DNA of 64,000 bases from Maribacter forsetii DSM 18668 (GCF_000744105.1 NZ_JQLH01000001.1:310001-374000), one strand, 5' to 3'. Shown: positions 52,858 through 62,998, counted from the first letter of the stretch. The notes: a model not told the origin generated them from the letters alone. Made by a program: numbers and translations.

Positions 52858-53139
52858 ATGCCATTTTTCATGCAGCGTAGATAGTAATTCATGTTTTATC
52901 ACTTCGTTTAAAACAAATATCTGATAATCAGATAATTAAAATTAGTTCGAGCACCCTATTTTTATAAATTTAGGGTGGTATGACTTGTTTTAAAGAGATA
53001 AACAGCCCTTTCTTTACGAAAAGATTATCGCTCATCTTTAAAAATTAAACGATCGTTGTTAGCTAACATTTTTAATTGAAGTTCGATGTCATTTTTTAAA
53101 TCAAAAAAAATTAATAGTTCATCCTTAAAAATTTAAATC

Positions 53140-53529
53140 ATGAAAAAATCAATTATCGCATTCGGTATTTTAGTTAGTACAGTATTTAGCACCGTAAGTG
53201 CCAATACGAACTCAGGAAATAGAATCTCTAAAATCAACGAAACAAAAATTTCGCATATATCGCCAATGGTATTAGCGATTGTTAAAGATGATGTAGCGGT
53301 TGTGAAAAGTTTTATCGCTTATGGAGCCGATATAGAGCAAGTATCTAATACCGGAGCTGAAATGACAGCTTTAATGTACGCTGCTCGCTACAACCAATTA
53401 GATATTGTAAAAATACTAGTTGCAGAGGGTGCAAGTACCTCAAAAGAATCTAAGATTGGAGCAACGGCCTTAGACTATGCCAAAGTCTCTGGAGCAACAG
53501 AAGTAGTTGGGTATTTAAACAGCTTGTAA
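53140..53529 (+). CDS. Exported ankyrin-repeat protein
   Basis: 129 aa, signal peptide ending TVSAN. Two to three ankyrin repeats follow: MVLAIVKDDVAVVKSFIAYGADIEQ, in part VVKSFIAYGADIEQ, then MTALMYAARYNQLDIVKILVAEGAS and a partial last repeat (ATALDYAKVSGATEVVGYL). It should be a periplasmic or secreted protein-binding module. A single gene following the AraC pair, with a strong inverted repeat behind it. Confidence 0.88.
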   Translation: MKKSIIAFGILVSTVFSTVSANTNSGNRISKINETKISHISPMVLAIVKDDVAVVKSFIAYGADIEQVSNTGAEMTALMYAARYNQLDIVKILVAEGASTSKESKIGATALDYAKVSGATEVVGYLNSL

Positions 53530-53840
53530 ACTCCTAAACAAGTCATCAAATAAAGCTATTCAGATGTATAAATTATCTGAATAGCTTTAACTAATAAGAA
53601 GAAATTATTATTAAACCTCACTTTTTAAGCTAGCTCTATGTTTATATTTTTTAATTATCTAATAGCTAAGTTGTTGTATTTATTTTGGCTTCCTGGTTTT
53701 TATAAATATGGAATACTTTTACTTACTTGTAAGGTGTTAATTACACTTTCTCTACGGAAGAAACTACAAAAATTGTAACATTTCTAAAATTTTGAATACT
53801 TATAAATAAACTAAATGCTAACCATCAAACTCTAAAGAAT
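53530..53840. other. Intergenic region between ankyrin gene and ABC genes
   Basis: No gene recognised apart from the inverted repeat at 53552-53588. No clear Bacteroidota promoter before the ABC ATPase was found. Confidence 0.5.
53552..53588 (+). terminator. Hairpin after the ankyrin gene
   Basis: A perfect 14-bp stem (AAAGCTATTCAGAT with ATCTGAATAGCTTT) closes a 9-base loop, 23 bp after the stop. There is no T run, so it may be an RNA stabiliser or operator instead. Confidence 0.6.
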
Positions 53841-54716
53841 ATGCTTTCGATTACAAATTTGAATAAAACGTACCCAAACGGTACAAAAGCCTTAAACAAT
53901 GTTAATCTAGAAATTGGTACCGGTATGTTCGGCTTACTTGGTCCTAATGGTGCAGGCAAGTCCTCTTTAATGAGAACTATTGCCACATTACAACAGGCAG
54001 ATAGTGGTCATATTGAATTTAATGATATTGACGTTTTCGGTGAACCAGATGAACTTAGAAAAGTTTTGGGGTATTTACCTCAAGATTTTGGAGTTTACCC
54101 AAAGGTATCTGCAGAAATGATGCTAAATCATATTGCAAAAATAAAAGGTATTCAAAGTAAAACGGATCGTAAAGCATACGTTGCCGATTTATTGAACAAG
54201 GTAAATCTCTATAAATTCCGTAAGCGTAATCTAGGCGATTACTCCGGTGGTATGAGACAGCGTTTTGGTATAGCACAAGCATTAATCGGTAATCCTAAAT
54301 TGATTATTGTAGATGAGCCAACAGCTGGTCTTGATCCTTTAGAACGCAACCGTTTTCATAATTTATTGAGCGAGCTTGGGGAAGATGCCGTGGTTATCTT
54401 ATCTACCCATATTGTAGATGATGTTATCAATCTTTGTGAAAACATGGCAGTGTTTAATGAGGGTAGAGTAATGGTGCAAGGGCACCCCATGGAGCTTACA
54501 AATACCTTGAACGGTAAAGTATATAGAAAAAACATATCTAAAGAGGAAATTGAACTATACCAATCAGAATATAATGTACTGTCCAACTATTTGCGCGGGG
54601 GTAATTTATATGTAAATGTCTATGCAGAAGGTATGCCTGGTGAAGGATTTGAGAAAGTTGCCAATAACTTAGAAGACTTTTATTTCTATAGTATTAACCA
54701 ACCACAAACCGTATAG
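53841..54716 (+). CDS. ABC transporter ATP-binding protein
   Basis: 291 aa. Walker A is GPNGAGKSS (about 37-45), the signature is YSGGMRQRFG, Walker B is LIIVDEPTAGLDP, and the H-loop is VILSTHIVDD. A C-terminal extension of about 80 residues follows. It ends 2 bp before the permease-peptidase gene, so the two form one exporter unit. Substrate unknown. Confidence 0.94.
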   Translation: MLSITNLNKTYPNGTKALNNVNLEIGTGMFGLLGPNGAGKSSLMRTIATLQQADSGHIEFNDIDVFGEPDELRKVLGYLPQDFGVYPKVSAEMMLNHIAKIKGIQSKTDRKAYVADLLNKVNLYKFRKRNLGDYSGGMRQRFGIAQALIGNPKLIIVDEPTAGLDPLERNRFHNLLSELGEDAVVILSTHIVDDVINLCENMAVFNEGRVMVQGHPMELTNTLNGKVYRKNISKEEIELYQSEYNVLSNYLRGGNLYVNVYAEGMPGEGFEKVANNLEDFYFYSINQPQTV

Positions 54717-54718
54717 TC

Positions 54719-57700
54719 ATGAAAGAAATATTCTTATTTGAGCTAAAGTATAGGCTTAGAAGACCGGTCACTTATATATACATTTTTATCATGTTTTTAA
54801 TACCCTTGCTTCTTGGGGTGTTTTCAGAATCTGCTACTGCGGAATTCACCAATAGCCCTAGTGCCATTGTTGGGGTTCTTGGTGGTTTAAGTACTATAGC
54901 GTTATTCTTTTATGCCGCTATTATGGGTGTGCCCGTGTATAGAGATGAAGAACATAAAACTGCACAGACCTATTTTACTTTTCCTGTTTCCGAAAAGAAT
55001 TACATAATGGGTCGTTTTTGGGGTAGTTTTACAATTGTTACCATAATGAACATTGCAGCTATGTTTGGCGCTATGTTCGGTTTTGTACTTGGTGCCTTGT
55101 TAGATAGACCAGACTATGGTACGTATACCGATTTTAATTTTTGGTCGTACTTCTTTCCGTTTTTATACTTATTGGTTTTTAATTCTTTTTTTATTGGTAG
55201 TCTTTTCTTTTGTTTAATGACATTTTTTAAGAGAATGCCAATTTTATATTTAGGAGGTATTGTAATATTAATAGCTTCCATATTATCCGGACAGTTGTTA
55301 TCTAATTTAGATACCGAATGGCTAAGTATCTATGTTGATCCTTTTGGGGAATCTGCTTATGGGTATTTGACCAAATACTGGTCTGTAGACGAATTAAATA
55401 CCAATCAATTGGCTTTAACAGGTAAGTTTATGCTAAATCGTCTATTATGGCTGACTTTAGGAATATTAATATTTGTCTTTACACTTTTTAAATTTTCATA
55501 TAAAGGATTTCTATCGTCTAAGAAAAAGAAGAATGTAAAAGAAGATAATGATTTAATAGGTAGTTTAGAAACGATTAATGTTGATCAAGAGTTTAGTAAA
55601 AAGGCTCAGCGTCAAAATTTATGGTCTTTAAGTAAAATAGAATTTTTATCTATCGTTAAAGAACCTGTATTTCTGGTGTTGATAATTATAGGAATTATTG
55701 TGGCTGGATTTATTACCTATCAAAGTAATCAATATAATGGTACCCCGTCATTACCGCTTACTAGGTTTATGGTTGCATATGTTTCTGCTGGTATAGCTTT
55801 ATTTTCTACAATTATTCTTATAATTTATTCTGGTGAAGCTGTTCATCGTACAAGAAGTAATAAGACTTTTGAATTTTATGATGCGCTACCAGTAAGTAAT
55901 ACTACACTATATCTTTCAAAGATTATTTCGCTAATTGGTGTTGCCGTATTGCTAACCTTAATCAACATATTGGTTGGTATTATGTATCAAACAGGTAATG
56001 GCTATTTTGATTATGAATTGGGTATGTACCTTACCTATAATTTCACGTCTCTTTTTCCTTTATATGTTGCTACATTGTTGTTGGCATTTTTTGTTCATGT
56101 GCTGGTAAACAATAAATTTTTAGGGCATTTTATTGTCATTATCATTTATGTGGGAATACCAATTTTGGTGAGTTTAGTGTTGAAAACAGATAACCCACTT
56201 TTAGCTTTTGGAGAGACTACACCCGGTTTTATAAGTGATTTAAATGGATTTGGGCATTACCTAACCGGTCAATTTTGGTTGAACTTATATTGGGTTCTTT
56301 TAACAGGTACATTGGCTGCTATTGGTAGTGTATTCTGGAGTAGAGGTTTTTATTCTTCAGCAAAAGAGCGTTTTAAATTGGCTAAAAGTAGATTTAAGGG
56401 TAAAACGGTTGCATATACCTTATTTTTCTTATTTGCTTTTATTTCTGTAGGTGCTTATAGCTTTTACAATATAAAAGTTCTGAACCATATGGTTGATAGC
56501 GATTCTAGTGAGCAGCTTTCTGCAGATGCTGAAAAGGCATATGGTAAGTATATAGATAAGTCCCATATTCAAGTAATCGATTTAAAAGCTAATATAGATA
56601 TCTATACGGATACACGTGGTGTAGATGCAAAGGGGGTGTTTACAGTTGTTAATCCTTCAGAAGAACCAATAGATACGGTTTTAATGGAAATTAAGTTTCC
56701 TACTTATGATACTAAGATTACAAAGGTGGTTTATAACGACCAAGAGTTAAAACCGTTTTTGAGCGATTCATTGTATCGTTTGTTCATTTACAAGCTACCA
56801 GAATCTTTACAGCCAAAAGATACTGCTAATTTGGTTATTGAAACCAAGGTAAGAACACATGGGTTTTCAATGGATAGGGAAACTGCTGTATTGAATAATG
56901 GTTCTTTCTTTAATGATGCTATTTTTCCAAGTTTTCATTATGATATTGCTTTGACAGAGAACGGTGCTCGTGAAAAATACGGTTTAGAGAAATTAGACTT
57001 TCTTTATCCGCCAAGAACAGATAGCATTGCTTTGAAAAAGAACTTATTTAATGAGGATAGCAATTATATGGATTTTGAAGCTACAATTAGTACTTCAAAA
57101 GGGCAAACTGCTGTTGCGCCAGGTGTATTGGTTGAAACATGGGATAAGGATGATAGAAGCTATTTTAATTACAAATTGGAAGATAAATCTGATTACTTCT
57201 TCAATTTTGTTTCAGCAACTTATGATATTGAAAAAGATGTTTGGATTGCACCTAGTGGAAAGAAAGTGACTATTGAAGTGTATCACTCTCCAAAGCACAA
57301 GAAGAACTTGGCTTCATTTATAAAAGGGGTTAAAGTTTCGTTAGATTATAATTCTAAAAACTTTTATGAATATCCATATTCTGTAATTAGGATAATTGAG
57401 TTTCCGGCGCACACAACATTTGCACAATCTTTTGCGACAACAATACCTTACTCAGAAGATTTTGGCTTTGTAGCAGATTTTTCTAACGAAGGTGATTTTA
57501 ATTATGCTTTCAGGGTAACAGCGCATGAAATTGCACACCAATGGTGGGGTCATATCGTTACGCCAAGTAAAACAAGAGGTGCAAACATTAATTCAGAAAC
57601 TTTAGCGGAGTATGTTTCGTTAATGGCTTTAAAGCATGAATATGGTGAAAATGGTATAAAAGGATTCTTAAAGCCTTCTTTAGATACCTACCTCTCTAGA

Positions 57701-58321
57701 AGGTCATTCAGTTTTAAACCAGAACGTTCGTTAATGGATGTTGAAACCGGTCAGCACATTTGGTACCAAAAAGGTTCTATGATTATGTATGATTTGCAAG
57801 ATGTCATTGGTGAAGATGTTATAAATGCAGGACTTAAAAAATTCTTGAATGAATACAAGTATTTTGAAAAAGGGGTTTATGCCAATTCTGAAGATTTCTA
57901 TAAAGCAATTTATAATGTTACTCCAGATTCTTTGAAATATAAGGTTGATGATGGTTTTAAAGAGATAGTTCTTTATGAAAATCGTGTGATGGATGCTAAA
58001 ACCAAAAAGCTAGATAATGGTAAATGGGAAACCACTTTCACAGTAAATTCTAAGAAGATTTATTATGATGATACGGGTAAAGAAAAACTGATTGACGATA
58101 AGAAGAACTTGGTAGATGTAGGTCTCTTTGGAGAAGATATCACCGGTGATGATGGGGTAACTATCAAGAACCCTTTTTACTTTGAATTAAAGTGGCTTTC
58201 TGCAGGTGATAATACATTTACTATTGTTACTGATGAAAAGCCTTTAAAAGCAGGTATTGATCCGTATAATAAGTTGATTGATCGTAATTCTGATGATAAT
58301 CTAGAAACGGTAGAAGAGTAA
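54719..58321 (+). CDS. ABC permease fused to an M1 aminopeptidase
   Basis: 1200 aa. The N-terminal half (1-560) is an ABC-2-like permease in two repeats of about six membrane segments each (about 15-260 and 310-555). A further membrane segment (about 565-585) leads to the M1 half, which should lie in the periplasm: a beta domain, then HEIAHQWWGH (zinc His and Glu) with NSETLAEYVS 20 residues on (third ligand). A GAMEN-type motif is not evident. The two domains in one chain suggest peptide export coupled to trimming. The family is common in Bacteroidota; substrate unknown. Confidence 0.92.
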   Translation: MKEIFLFELKYRLRRPVTYIYIFIMFLIPLLLGVFSESATAEFTNSPSAIVGVLGGLSTIALFFYAAIMGVPVYRDEEHKTAQTYFTFPVSEKNYIMGRFWGSFTIVTIMNIAAMFGAMFGFVLGALLDRPDYGTYTDFNFWSYFFPFLYLLVFNSFFIGSLFFCLMTFFKRMPILYLGGIVILIASILSGQLLSNLDTEWLSIYVDPFGESAYGYLTKYWSVDELNTNQLALTGKFMLNRLLWLTLGILIFVFTLFKFSYKGFLSSKKKKNVKEDNDLIGSLETINVDQEFSKKAQRQNLWSLSKIEFLSIVKEPVFLVLIIIGIIVAGFITYQSNQYNGTPSLPLTRFMVAYVSAGIALFSTIILIIYSGEAVHRTRSNKTFEFYDALPVSNTTLYLSKIISLIGVAVLLTLINILVGIMYQTGNGYFDYELGMYLTYNFTSLFPLYVATLLLAFFVHVLVNNKFLGHFIVIIIYVGIPILVSLVLKTDNPLLAFGETTPGFISDLNGFGHYLTGQFWLNLYWVLLTGTLAAIGSVFWSRGFYSSAKERFKLAKSRFKGKTVAYTLFFLFAFISVGAYSFYNIKVLNHMVDSDSSEQLSADAEKAYGKYIDKSHIQVIDLKANIDIYTDTRGVDAKGVFTVVNPSEEPIDTVLMEIKFPTYDTKITKVVYNDQELKPFLSDSLYRLFIYKLPESLQPKDTANLVIETKVRTHGFSMDRETAVLNNGSFFNDAIFPSFHYDIALTENGAREKYGLEKLDFLYPPRTDSIALKKNLFNEDSNYMDFEATISTSKGQTAVAPGVLVETWDKDDRSYFNYKLEDKSDYFFNFVSATYDIEKDVWIAPSGKKVTIEVYHSPKHKKNLASFIKGVKVSLDYNSKNFYEYPYSVIRIIEFPAHTTFAQSFATTIPYSEDFGFVADFSNEGDFNYAFRVTAHEIAHQWWGHIVTPSKTRGANINSETLAEYVSLMALKHEYGENGIKGFLKPSLDTYLSRRSFSFKPERSLMDVETGQHIWYQKGSMIMYDLQDVIGEDVINAGLKKFLNEYKYFEKGVYANSEDFYKAIYNVTPDSLKYKVDDGFKEIVLYENRVMDAKTKKLDNGKWETTFTVNSKKIYYDDTGKEKLIDDKKNLVDVGLFGEDITGDDGVTIKNPFYFELKWLSAGDNTFTIVTDEKPLKAGIDPYNKLIDRNSDDNLETVEE

Positions 58322-58340
58322 TTTTTTCAATTTAGTTAGT

Positions 58341-58501
58341 GAACTCATCTTGACTTTTTGTTTGGAACCGAGAATTATGGCTTTTGTGCCGTAAGGAAGT
58401 CATTTTTTACTTGCATAGCCATAGCTACGGAACTCAAAAATGACAAAATTAGGGTGCAAAATGTATAATTCGTAGGTAAAAGAAAAAGTTAAGAAGAGTT
58501 C
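58341..58501. repeat. Long imperfect palindrome (MITE- or REP-like)
   Basis: About 75-base arms fold on each other around 58421. Matches in order are GAACTC with GAGTTC, TTGACTTTTTG with AAGAAAAAGTTAA, GAGAATTAT with ATAATTC, TTTTG with CAAAA and GTCATTTTT with AAAAATGAC; the loop holds GCATAGCCATAGC. No coding frame. It is distinct from the terminator just behind it. Confidence 0.75.
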
Positions 58502-58507
58502 AGGTAT

Positions 58508-58550
58508 AAACCTGTTCGTTATTGGTAATTGCCATAAAACGAACAGGTTT
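58508..58550 (+). terminator. Hairpin after the ABC-peptidase gene
   Basis: A 13-bp stem (AAACCTGTTCGTT with AACGAACAGGTTT) around 17 bases, followed by TTTACTTTTC. Likely terminator for the ABC operon, 187 bp after the stop. Confidence 0.7.
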
Positions 58551-58607
58551 TTACTTTTCTAGAACTTAAATAATAGGTTGTATTGGTCAATTAGAGTTAT
58601 ACAGCAT

Positions 58608-59396
58608 CTAAATTTCTATCTCACCCACTAAATAACAAACTCCATTACCGGATATTTTTACGCGGTCTCCAAGATATTCGCATTGTATATCGCCACCACG
58701 TTCAGATAGTTGTTTTGCAGATAATGTTTTCTTATTCAGTTTCTCTGACCAATATGGTGTAAGTGTTGTATGTGCAGAACCGGTTACTGGATCTTCTGGA
58801 ATGCCACATTGTGGAGCAAAAAAACGAGATACAAAATCTACTTCGTTACCTTTCGCCGTGATAATCACCCCTCTACAATCCAATTCATTTAATAAATGAA
58901 AATTAGGAACAATAGCTTCTATTTCAGCCTGAGATTGATAAATAAGCATGTAGTCAGTTTTGCCTTTATAGGTTTCTACAGGTTGCTTGCCAACTGCTTT
59001 TGATATGTTAGTTTGTTCTGAAACAGGAGTTAAATCATCCGTAGGGAAATCCATAGTTAACAGTCCCGATTCACTTTTTTGGACTAACAACTCTCCACTT
59101 CTTGGTGAAATAAATCGTAGGGTATTTTCATTGTAACCGTAGTAATTATAGAGTGTAAAGGCAGTAGCAAGGGTTGCATGCCCACATAAGTCCACTTCTA
59201 TTTCTGGAGTAAACCAGCGTAGCTCGTAGTGATCATCTTTCTTTACAGCATATGCCGTTTCTGCTAAATTATTTTCAGCAGCTATCTTTTGCATTAAATC
59301 GGTTTCTAACCATTTTTCAAGAATACAAACTGCAGCCGGATTGCCGCCAAATAACTTAGAGGTGAAGGCGTCTATTTGATATATTTTTTGCTTCAT
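58608..59396 (-). CDS. PhzF family phenazine biosynthesis-like isomerase
   Basis: 262 aa. The family core is present: QIDAFTSKLFGGNPAAVC, catalytic Glu in NNLAETAYAV, VDLCGHATLATA, and CGIPEDPVTGSAHTTLTPYW at the C-terminal half. Members catalyse proton shifts or epimerise amino acid-like substrates in the cytoplasm. No phenazine genes are nearby, so the substrate is unknown. Single gene. Confidence 0.94.
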   Translation of the reverse strand: MKQKIYQIDAFTSKLFGGNPAAVCILEKWLETDLMQKIAAENNLAETAYAVKKDDHYELRWFTPEIEVDLCGHATLATAFTLYNYYGYNENTLRFISPRSGELLVQKSESGLLTMDFPTDDLTPVSEQTNISKAVGKQPVETYKGKTDYMLIYQSQAEIEAIVPNFHLLNELDCRGVIITAKGNEVDFVSRFFAPQCGIPEDPVTGSAHTTLTPYWSEKLNKKTLSAKQLSERGGDIQCEYLGDRVKISGNGVCYLVGEIEI

Positions 59397-59501
59397 GTAA
59401 TTGAGATTTATTCGATAATCTAGATGATAATGCTTCGAGTCTTGACTATAAAGTTACAGTTATTCTCAAACGATTGCATCAATTGATTGCTCTGACTTTG
59501 A

Positions 59502-60446
59502 TTATTCTAGTCCGAATTTACGACTTATCTCATCAGCTTTTTGAATCCATTTCTTGGGTGCATCAAATCGATAGCCTACATAAAACTCAAGAAAGCTTAT
59601 GGAGTCGTCTAAAATGAAATTCTCATCAGATGTGTGACTTAATAGTTGTGTATTGATATTTACCCCACTAAAGAAATTCTCTGAATTATACCCGCCGGTC
59701 ATTCTAAAAATTAGTTGCGCCAAACCATTAAAAGATTTTTTTCCGTCGGTACTTGAATAATTGAAACCTAAACCGCCGGTAGCACCTGCAGAAACGAGGT
59801 AATTTTCTTCAAAAACCCAATTGTAATAGTAACCCGGACCAATAGCAACCTTCAAAGATTTCTCCAATTGATTATCCAATATGGGGTCTTCTAACCTAAA
59901 CTTAGTGTAGTAGTAAGATATGCTTGGAATAAAGCTGCCTACACTTTGTTTTTGCCATTCATTCTGAAACCCAATAGCGCGAAACGAGAAATCAGGATTA
60001 AATATATAACTAGATGTACCACCGATTTTAAAGGTTCTTAAATCATCAATAGGCAAGGTTAAATCGGCAGTTCGAACAAAGAATCCTTTTTGCTTATAAA
60101 TATCCAAGGTCTGCATGTACTGACCAAAAAATGTACGAATATTGAAAGTAATCAATTTAGAATCGCCATTGTCTTTATTCTCCGCTAAAAAATTAGGAGC
60201 ATACCCAAAATCAACTTCTAGAAAACGAAATAGAACAGATAACCCTAAATAACTTTTGTCGTTGGGTATGAACTCTGTTTTGTTGCGTGTTATCTTGTCC
60301 CTAACCGTAAAACTATTAGAAGTGGTCTGTAAAGACAACCTCACGGTTACCTTATCAGGAAAAGCTTCTTTGTAAGGTGAATTTTGCGCAATACTCAGTT
60401 GAGTAAAGCTTAGCATACTCCAAAATAGAATGAATCTTACACCCAT
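59502..60446 (-). CDS. DUF4421-type outer-membrane barrel protein
   Basis: 314 aa, signal peptide ending QLSIAQ. Family markers are DKVTVRLSLQTTSNSF, NDKSYLGLSVLFRFLEVDFG and TFNIRTFFGQYMQTLDIYK. Alternating beta strands continue to GYRFDAPKKW. It starts 10 bp inside the end of hemF, so it is translated from the heme transcript, but a role in heme uptake or export is only a guess. Confidence 0.82.
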   Translation of the reverse strand: MGVRFILFWSMLSFTQLSIAQNSPYKEAFPDKVTVRLSLQTTSNSFTVRDKITRNKTEFIPNDKSYLGLSVLFRFLEVDFGYAPNFLAENKDNGDSKLITFNIRTFFGQYMQTLDIYKQKGFFVRTADLTLPIDDLRTFKIGGTSSYIFNPDFSFRAIGFQNEWQKQSVGSFIPSISYYYTKFRLEDPILDNQLEKSLKVAIGPGYYYNWVFEENYLVSAGATGGLGFNYSSTDGKKSFNGLAQLIFRMTGGYNSENFFSGVNINTQLLSHTSDENFILDDSISFLEFYVGYRFDAPKKWIQKADEISRKFGLE

Positions 60447-61339
60447 TCTTTTGGTTTCATCAACACACCAATTAAACGTTCTTCTTCGCTACCCTTTTCC
60501 GGTTGATGGTCATAGCGCCATTGCACATGTGGCGGCAAGCTCATTAATATACTTTCAATACGTCCGTTTGTCTTTAAACCGAACAAAGTTCCCTTGTCAT
60601 GAACTAGATTGAACTCTACGTATCTACCTCTTCTAATCTCTTGCCAGTCCCTTTGTTCCTTGGTGTATTCTAAATCTTTTCTTTTTATAACAATCGGTAC
60701 ATAACAATCTAAAAAGCTATTGCCTACTTCGGTTACGAAGTTGTACCAGTCTTGCATATCCATTTCTGGTGTTGCCTTACAATAGTCAAAAAATAGACCG
60801 CCTAGTCCGCGAGCTTCGTTTCTATGGGTATTCCAGAAATATTCATCGCATCGTTTTTTATAGGTGTCGTAGAATGTAGGATTATGTTTGTCGCAAGCTG
60901 TTTTACAAACTTCATGGAAATGAACGGCATCTTCGTCAAACAGGTAATAGGGAGTCAAGTCTTGACCGCCACCGAACCATTGATCTACAATTTCGCCGTC
61001 TTTACCATACATTTCAAAATAACGCCAGTTGGCATGAACTGTAGGTACCATAGGATTTTTTGGGTGCAGTACTAAACTTAATCCGCAGGCAAAAAAATTA
61101 GCATCTTCTACCCCAAAATATGCTTTCATACTATCCGGAAGCTCGCCATGTACTCCAGATATGTTTACGCCACCTTTTTCAAAAACTGCTCCGTTTTCAA
61201 TAACTCTTGTACGACCACCACCACCTTCTGGGCGTACCCAAATATCTTCTTTAAAAGTAGCTGAACCGTCTACTTCTTCTAATTTTGAAGTAATGGTATC
61301 TTGAAGTTGTTCTATGTAAGCGTAAAATTTATCTTTCAT
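60437..61339 (-). CDS. hemF: Aerobic coproporphyrinogen III oxidase
   Basis: 300 aa from the ATG at 61339 (MKDKFYAYIEQL), standard length. An ATG 12 bases upstream also exists. It turns coproporphyrinogen III into protoporphyrinogen IX using O2. Motifs are GGGGRTRVIENG, NVSGVHGEL-like (GGVNISGVHGELP), VHANWRYFE, WFGGGQDLTPYYLFDEDA and GRYVEFNLVHDKGTLFGLKTNGR, given here in part as YVEFNLVHDKGT. The start overlaps the GNAT gene by 11 bp. Confidence 0.96.
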   Translation of the reverse strand: MKDKFYAYIEQLQDTITSKLEEVDGSATFKEDIWVRPEGGGGRTRVIENGAVFEKGGVNISGVHGELPDSMKAYFGVEDANFFACGLSLVLHPKNPMVPTVHANWRYFEMYGKDGEIVDQWFGGGQDLTPYYLFDEDAVHFHEVCKTACDKHNPTFYDTYKKRCDEYFWNTHRNEARGLGGLFFDYCKATPEMDMQDWYNFVTEVGNSFLDCYVPIVIKRKDLEYTKEQRDWQEIRRGRYVEFNLVHDKGTLFGLKTNGRIESILMSLPPHVQWRYDHQPEKGSEEERLIGVLMKPKEWV

Positions 61340-61871
61340 TCTGTAAAACATAAAGTTCCATATCTAACGGTTCTTCGTTAGGCGGAGTGTGTTCTTTTAA
61401 TAGCGTCTCTTTCCAAAGATAACCACAATTTTCTGCTACCTTAATACTGCCAAGGTTCGTTTTATGAGCAATGATTCTAAGTCGTAGTAAGTGTTGTTGA
61501 TTAAAGCCCCAATCTGAAATGGTTTTAACAGCGGTTGAAGTAATACCTCTATTTTGGTGTGTGTAGTCAATACAATAGGCAATTTCTGCTTCTTTTTCGG
61601 CTCGTTTTAGTTCTTTGAGATATACCAAACCGATAATTTTTCTGTGTTCTGGTTCTTTTAAGGTAAACAGATACTCCTTACCTGAAAGAAATTCGGCAAC
61701 TTTCTCAAGTACAAAAATATTGGATAATGTGGGATTAAGATTTGCAGCCACCGTTTTAGGAAAGTATCTTTTTATATGGTCTGCATTGGTAGATATAAAA
61801 TCGCATAAACGCCATCCATCTCTCTCTGAAATCGGATTTATTTCGAAATCTTGAAATTGAAATGAATTCAT
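61329..61871 (-). CDS. GNAT family N-acetyltransferase (RimJ/RimL type)
   Basis: 180 aa. Acetyl-CoA-binding region: IAYCIDYTHQNRGITSTAVKTI, key residues QNRGI. The C-terminal RLRIIAHKTNLGSIKVAENCGY is the RimJ/L-type motif. N-terminal residues 1-110 fit the acceptor half. Substrate may be a protein N-terminus or an amine. It lies between hemE and hemF and overlaps hemF by a few bases, so it is co-transcribed with the heme genes. Confidence 0.9.
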   Translation of the reverse strand: MNSFQFQDFEINPISERDGWRLCDFISTNADHIKRYFPKTVAANLNPTLSNIFVLEKVAEFLSGKEYLFTLKEPEHRKIIGLVYLKELKRAEKEAEIAYCIDYTHQNRGITSTAVKTISDWGFNQQHLLRLRIIAHKTNLGSIKVAENCGYLWKETLLKEHTPPNEEPLDMELYVLQNER

Positions 61872-61919
61872 TATGCGATTATTATATCGGCTTCTTAAAA
61901 CTTTTTGAACCTCAATAGG

Positions 61920-62951
61920 TTAGTCTTGCTTATATTCTTTTACGGCATCAATAAACGCCTTGGCATTTTCAACAGGAACATTCGGTAGAATACCATGGCC
62001 TAAATTTACCACGTAACTGTCTTTACCAAACTCATTGATCATTTGGTGTACCATTTTCTTGATTTCAGAAGGAGGAGACAACAAACGAGATGGGTCAAAG
62101 TTACCTTGAAGGGTAATTTTGCCACCACTTAAATAACGGGCATTTCTAGCGGAACAGGTCCAGTCAACCCCTAATGCAGAAGCGCCTGATTTTGCCATAT
62201 CACCTAGTGCGAACCAACATCCTTTTCCGAAAACAATTACCGGAGCTTCGTCCTTCAATGCATCGATTATTTGCTGAATGTATTTCCAAGAGAACTCTTG
62301 ATAATCGGTAGGCGATAACATGCCACCCCAAGAATCAAATACTTGAACCGCATTTACACCTGCAGCAACTTTTGCTTTTAAGTATGCAATAGTGGTATCT
62401 GTAATTTTCTGAAGTAATTCATGTGCAATAACCGGTTGTGTAAAGCATAATTCTTTAGCCTTATCAAACGTTTTGCTTCCTTGACCTTGTACACAGTAGC
62501 ATAAAATCGTCCAAGGTGAACCAGCAAAACCTATCAACGGAACTTCATCGTTCAGTTTCTCTTTTGTCGCTTTAATGGCCTCCATTACATAACCTAATGT
62601 TTCGTGAACATCTGGTACAATAACGCTATCTAAATCTTTTTGATTGCGAATAGGGTTCGGTAAATACGGACCAAAATTCGGCTTCATCTCCACATGAATG
62701 TTCATTGCCTGTGGGATTACCAAAATATCACTGAATAATATAGCGGCATCCATTCCGTATCTGCGAATAGGTTGAACCGTAATTTCTGATGCCAATTCTG
62801 GAGTCTGACATCTGGTAAAGAAGTCATATTTTTCTTTGATTGCCATGAATTCAGGTAAATATCTACCTGCCTGACGCATCATCCACACTGGTGGTCTTTC
62901 TACTGTTTCACCTTTTAAGGCTTTTAGAAATAAGTCGTTTTTTAAGCTCAT
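61920..62951 (-). CDS. hemE: Uroporphyrinogen decarboxylase
   Basis: 343 aa, standard length. It converts uroporphyrinogen III to coproporphyrinogen III. PPVWMMRQAGRYLPEF carries the substrate-binding Arg, and AAILFSDILVIPQAM holds the catalytic Asp. GFAGSPWTILCYCVQG and FGKGC follow, then NLGHGILPNVPVEN near the end. The gene begins 37 bp after the four-helix gene, across a heptad-repeat spacer. Confidence 0.97.
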   Translation of the reverse strand: MSLKNDLFLKALKGETVERPPVWMMRQAGRYLPEFMAIKEKYDFFTRCQTPELASEITVQPIRRYGMDAAILFSDILVIPQAMNIHVEMKPNFGPYLPNPIRNQKDLDSVIVPDVHETLGYVMEAIKATKEKLNDEVPLIGFAGSPWTILCYCVQGQGSKTFDKAKELCFTQPVIAHELLQKITDTTIAYLKAKVAAGVNAVQVFDSWGGMLSPTDYQEFSWKYIQQIIDALKDEAPVIVFGKGCWFALGDMAKSGASALGVDWTCSARNARYLSGGKITLQGNFDPSRLLSPPSEIKKMVHQMINEFGKDSYVVNLGHGILPNVPVENAKAFIDAVKEYKQD

Positions 62952-62998
62952 ATTCTTGTAATAGCTTTTAGCTGCTAGCCCTTGGCTTTTAGCTATTT
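62952..62998 (-). repeat. Heptad-repeat spacer between the four-helix gene and hemE
   Basis: On the transcribed strand the units are TAGCTAA, AAGCCAA, GGGCTAG, CAGCTAA, AAGCTAT. The first includes the stop codon of the four-helix gene. Confidence 0.7.
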
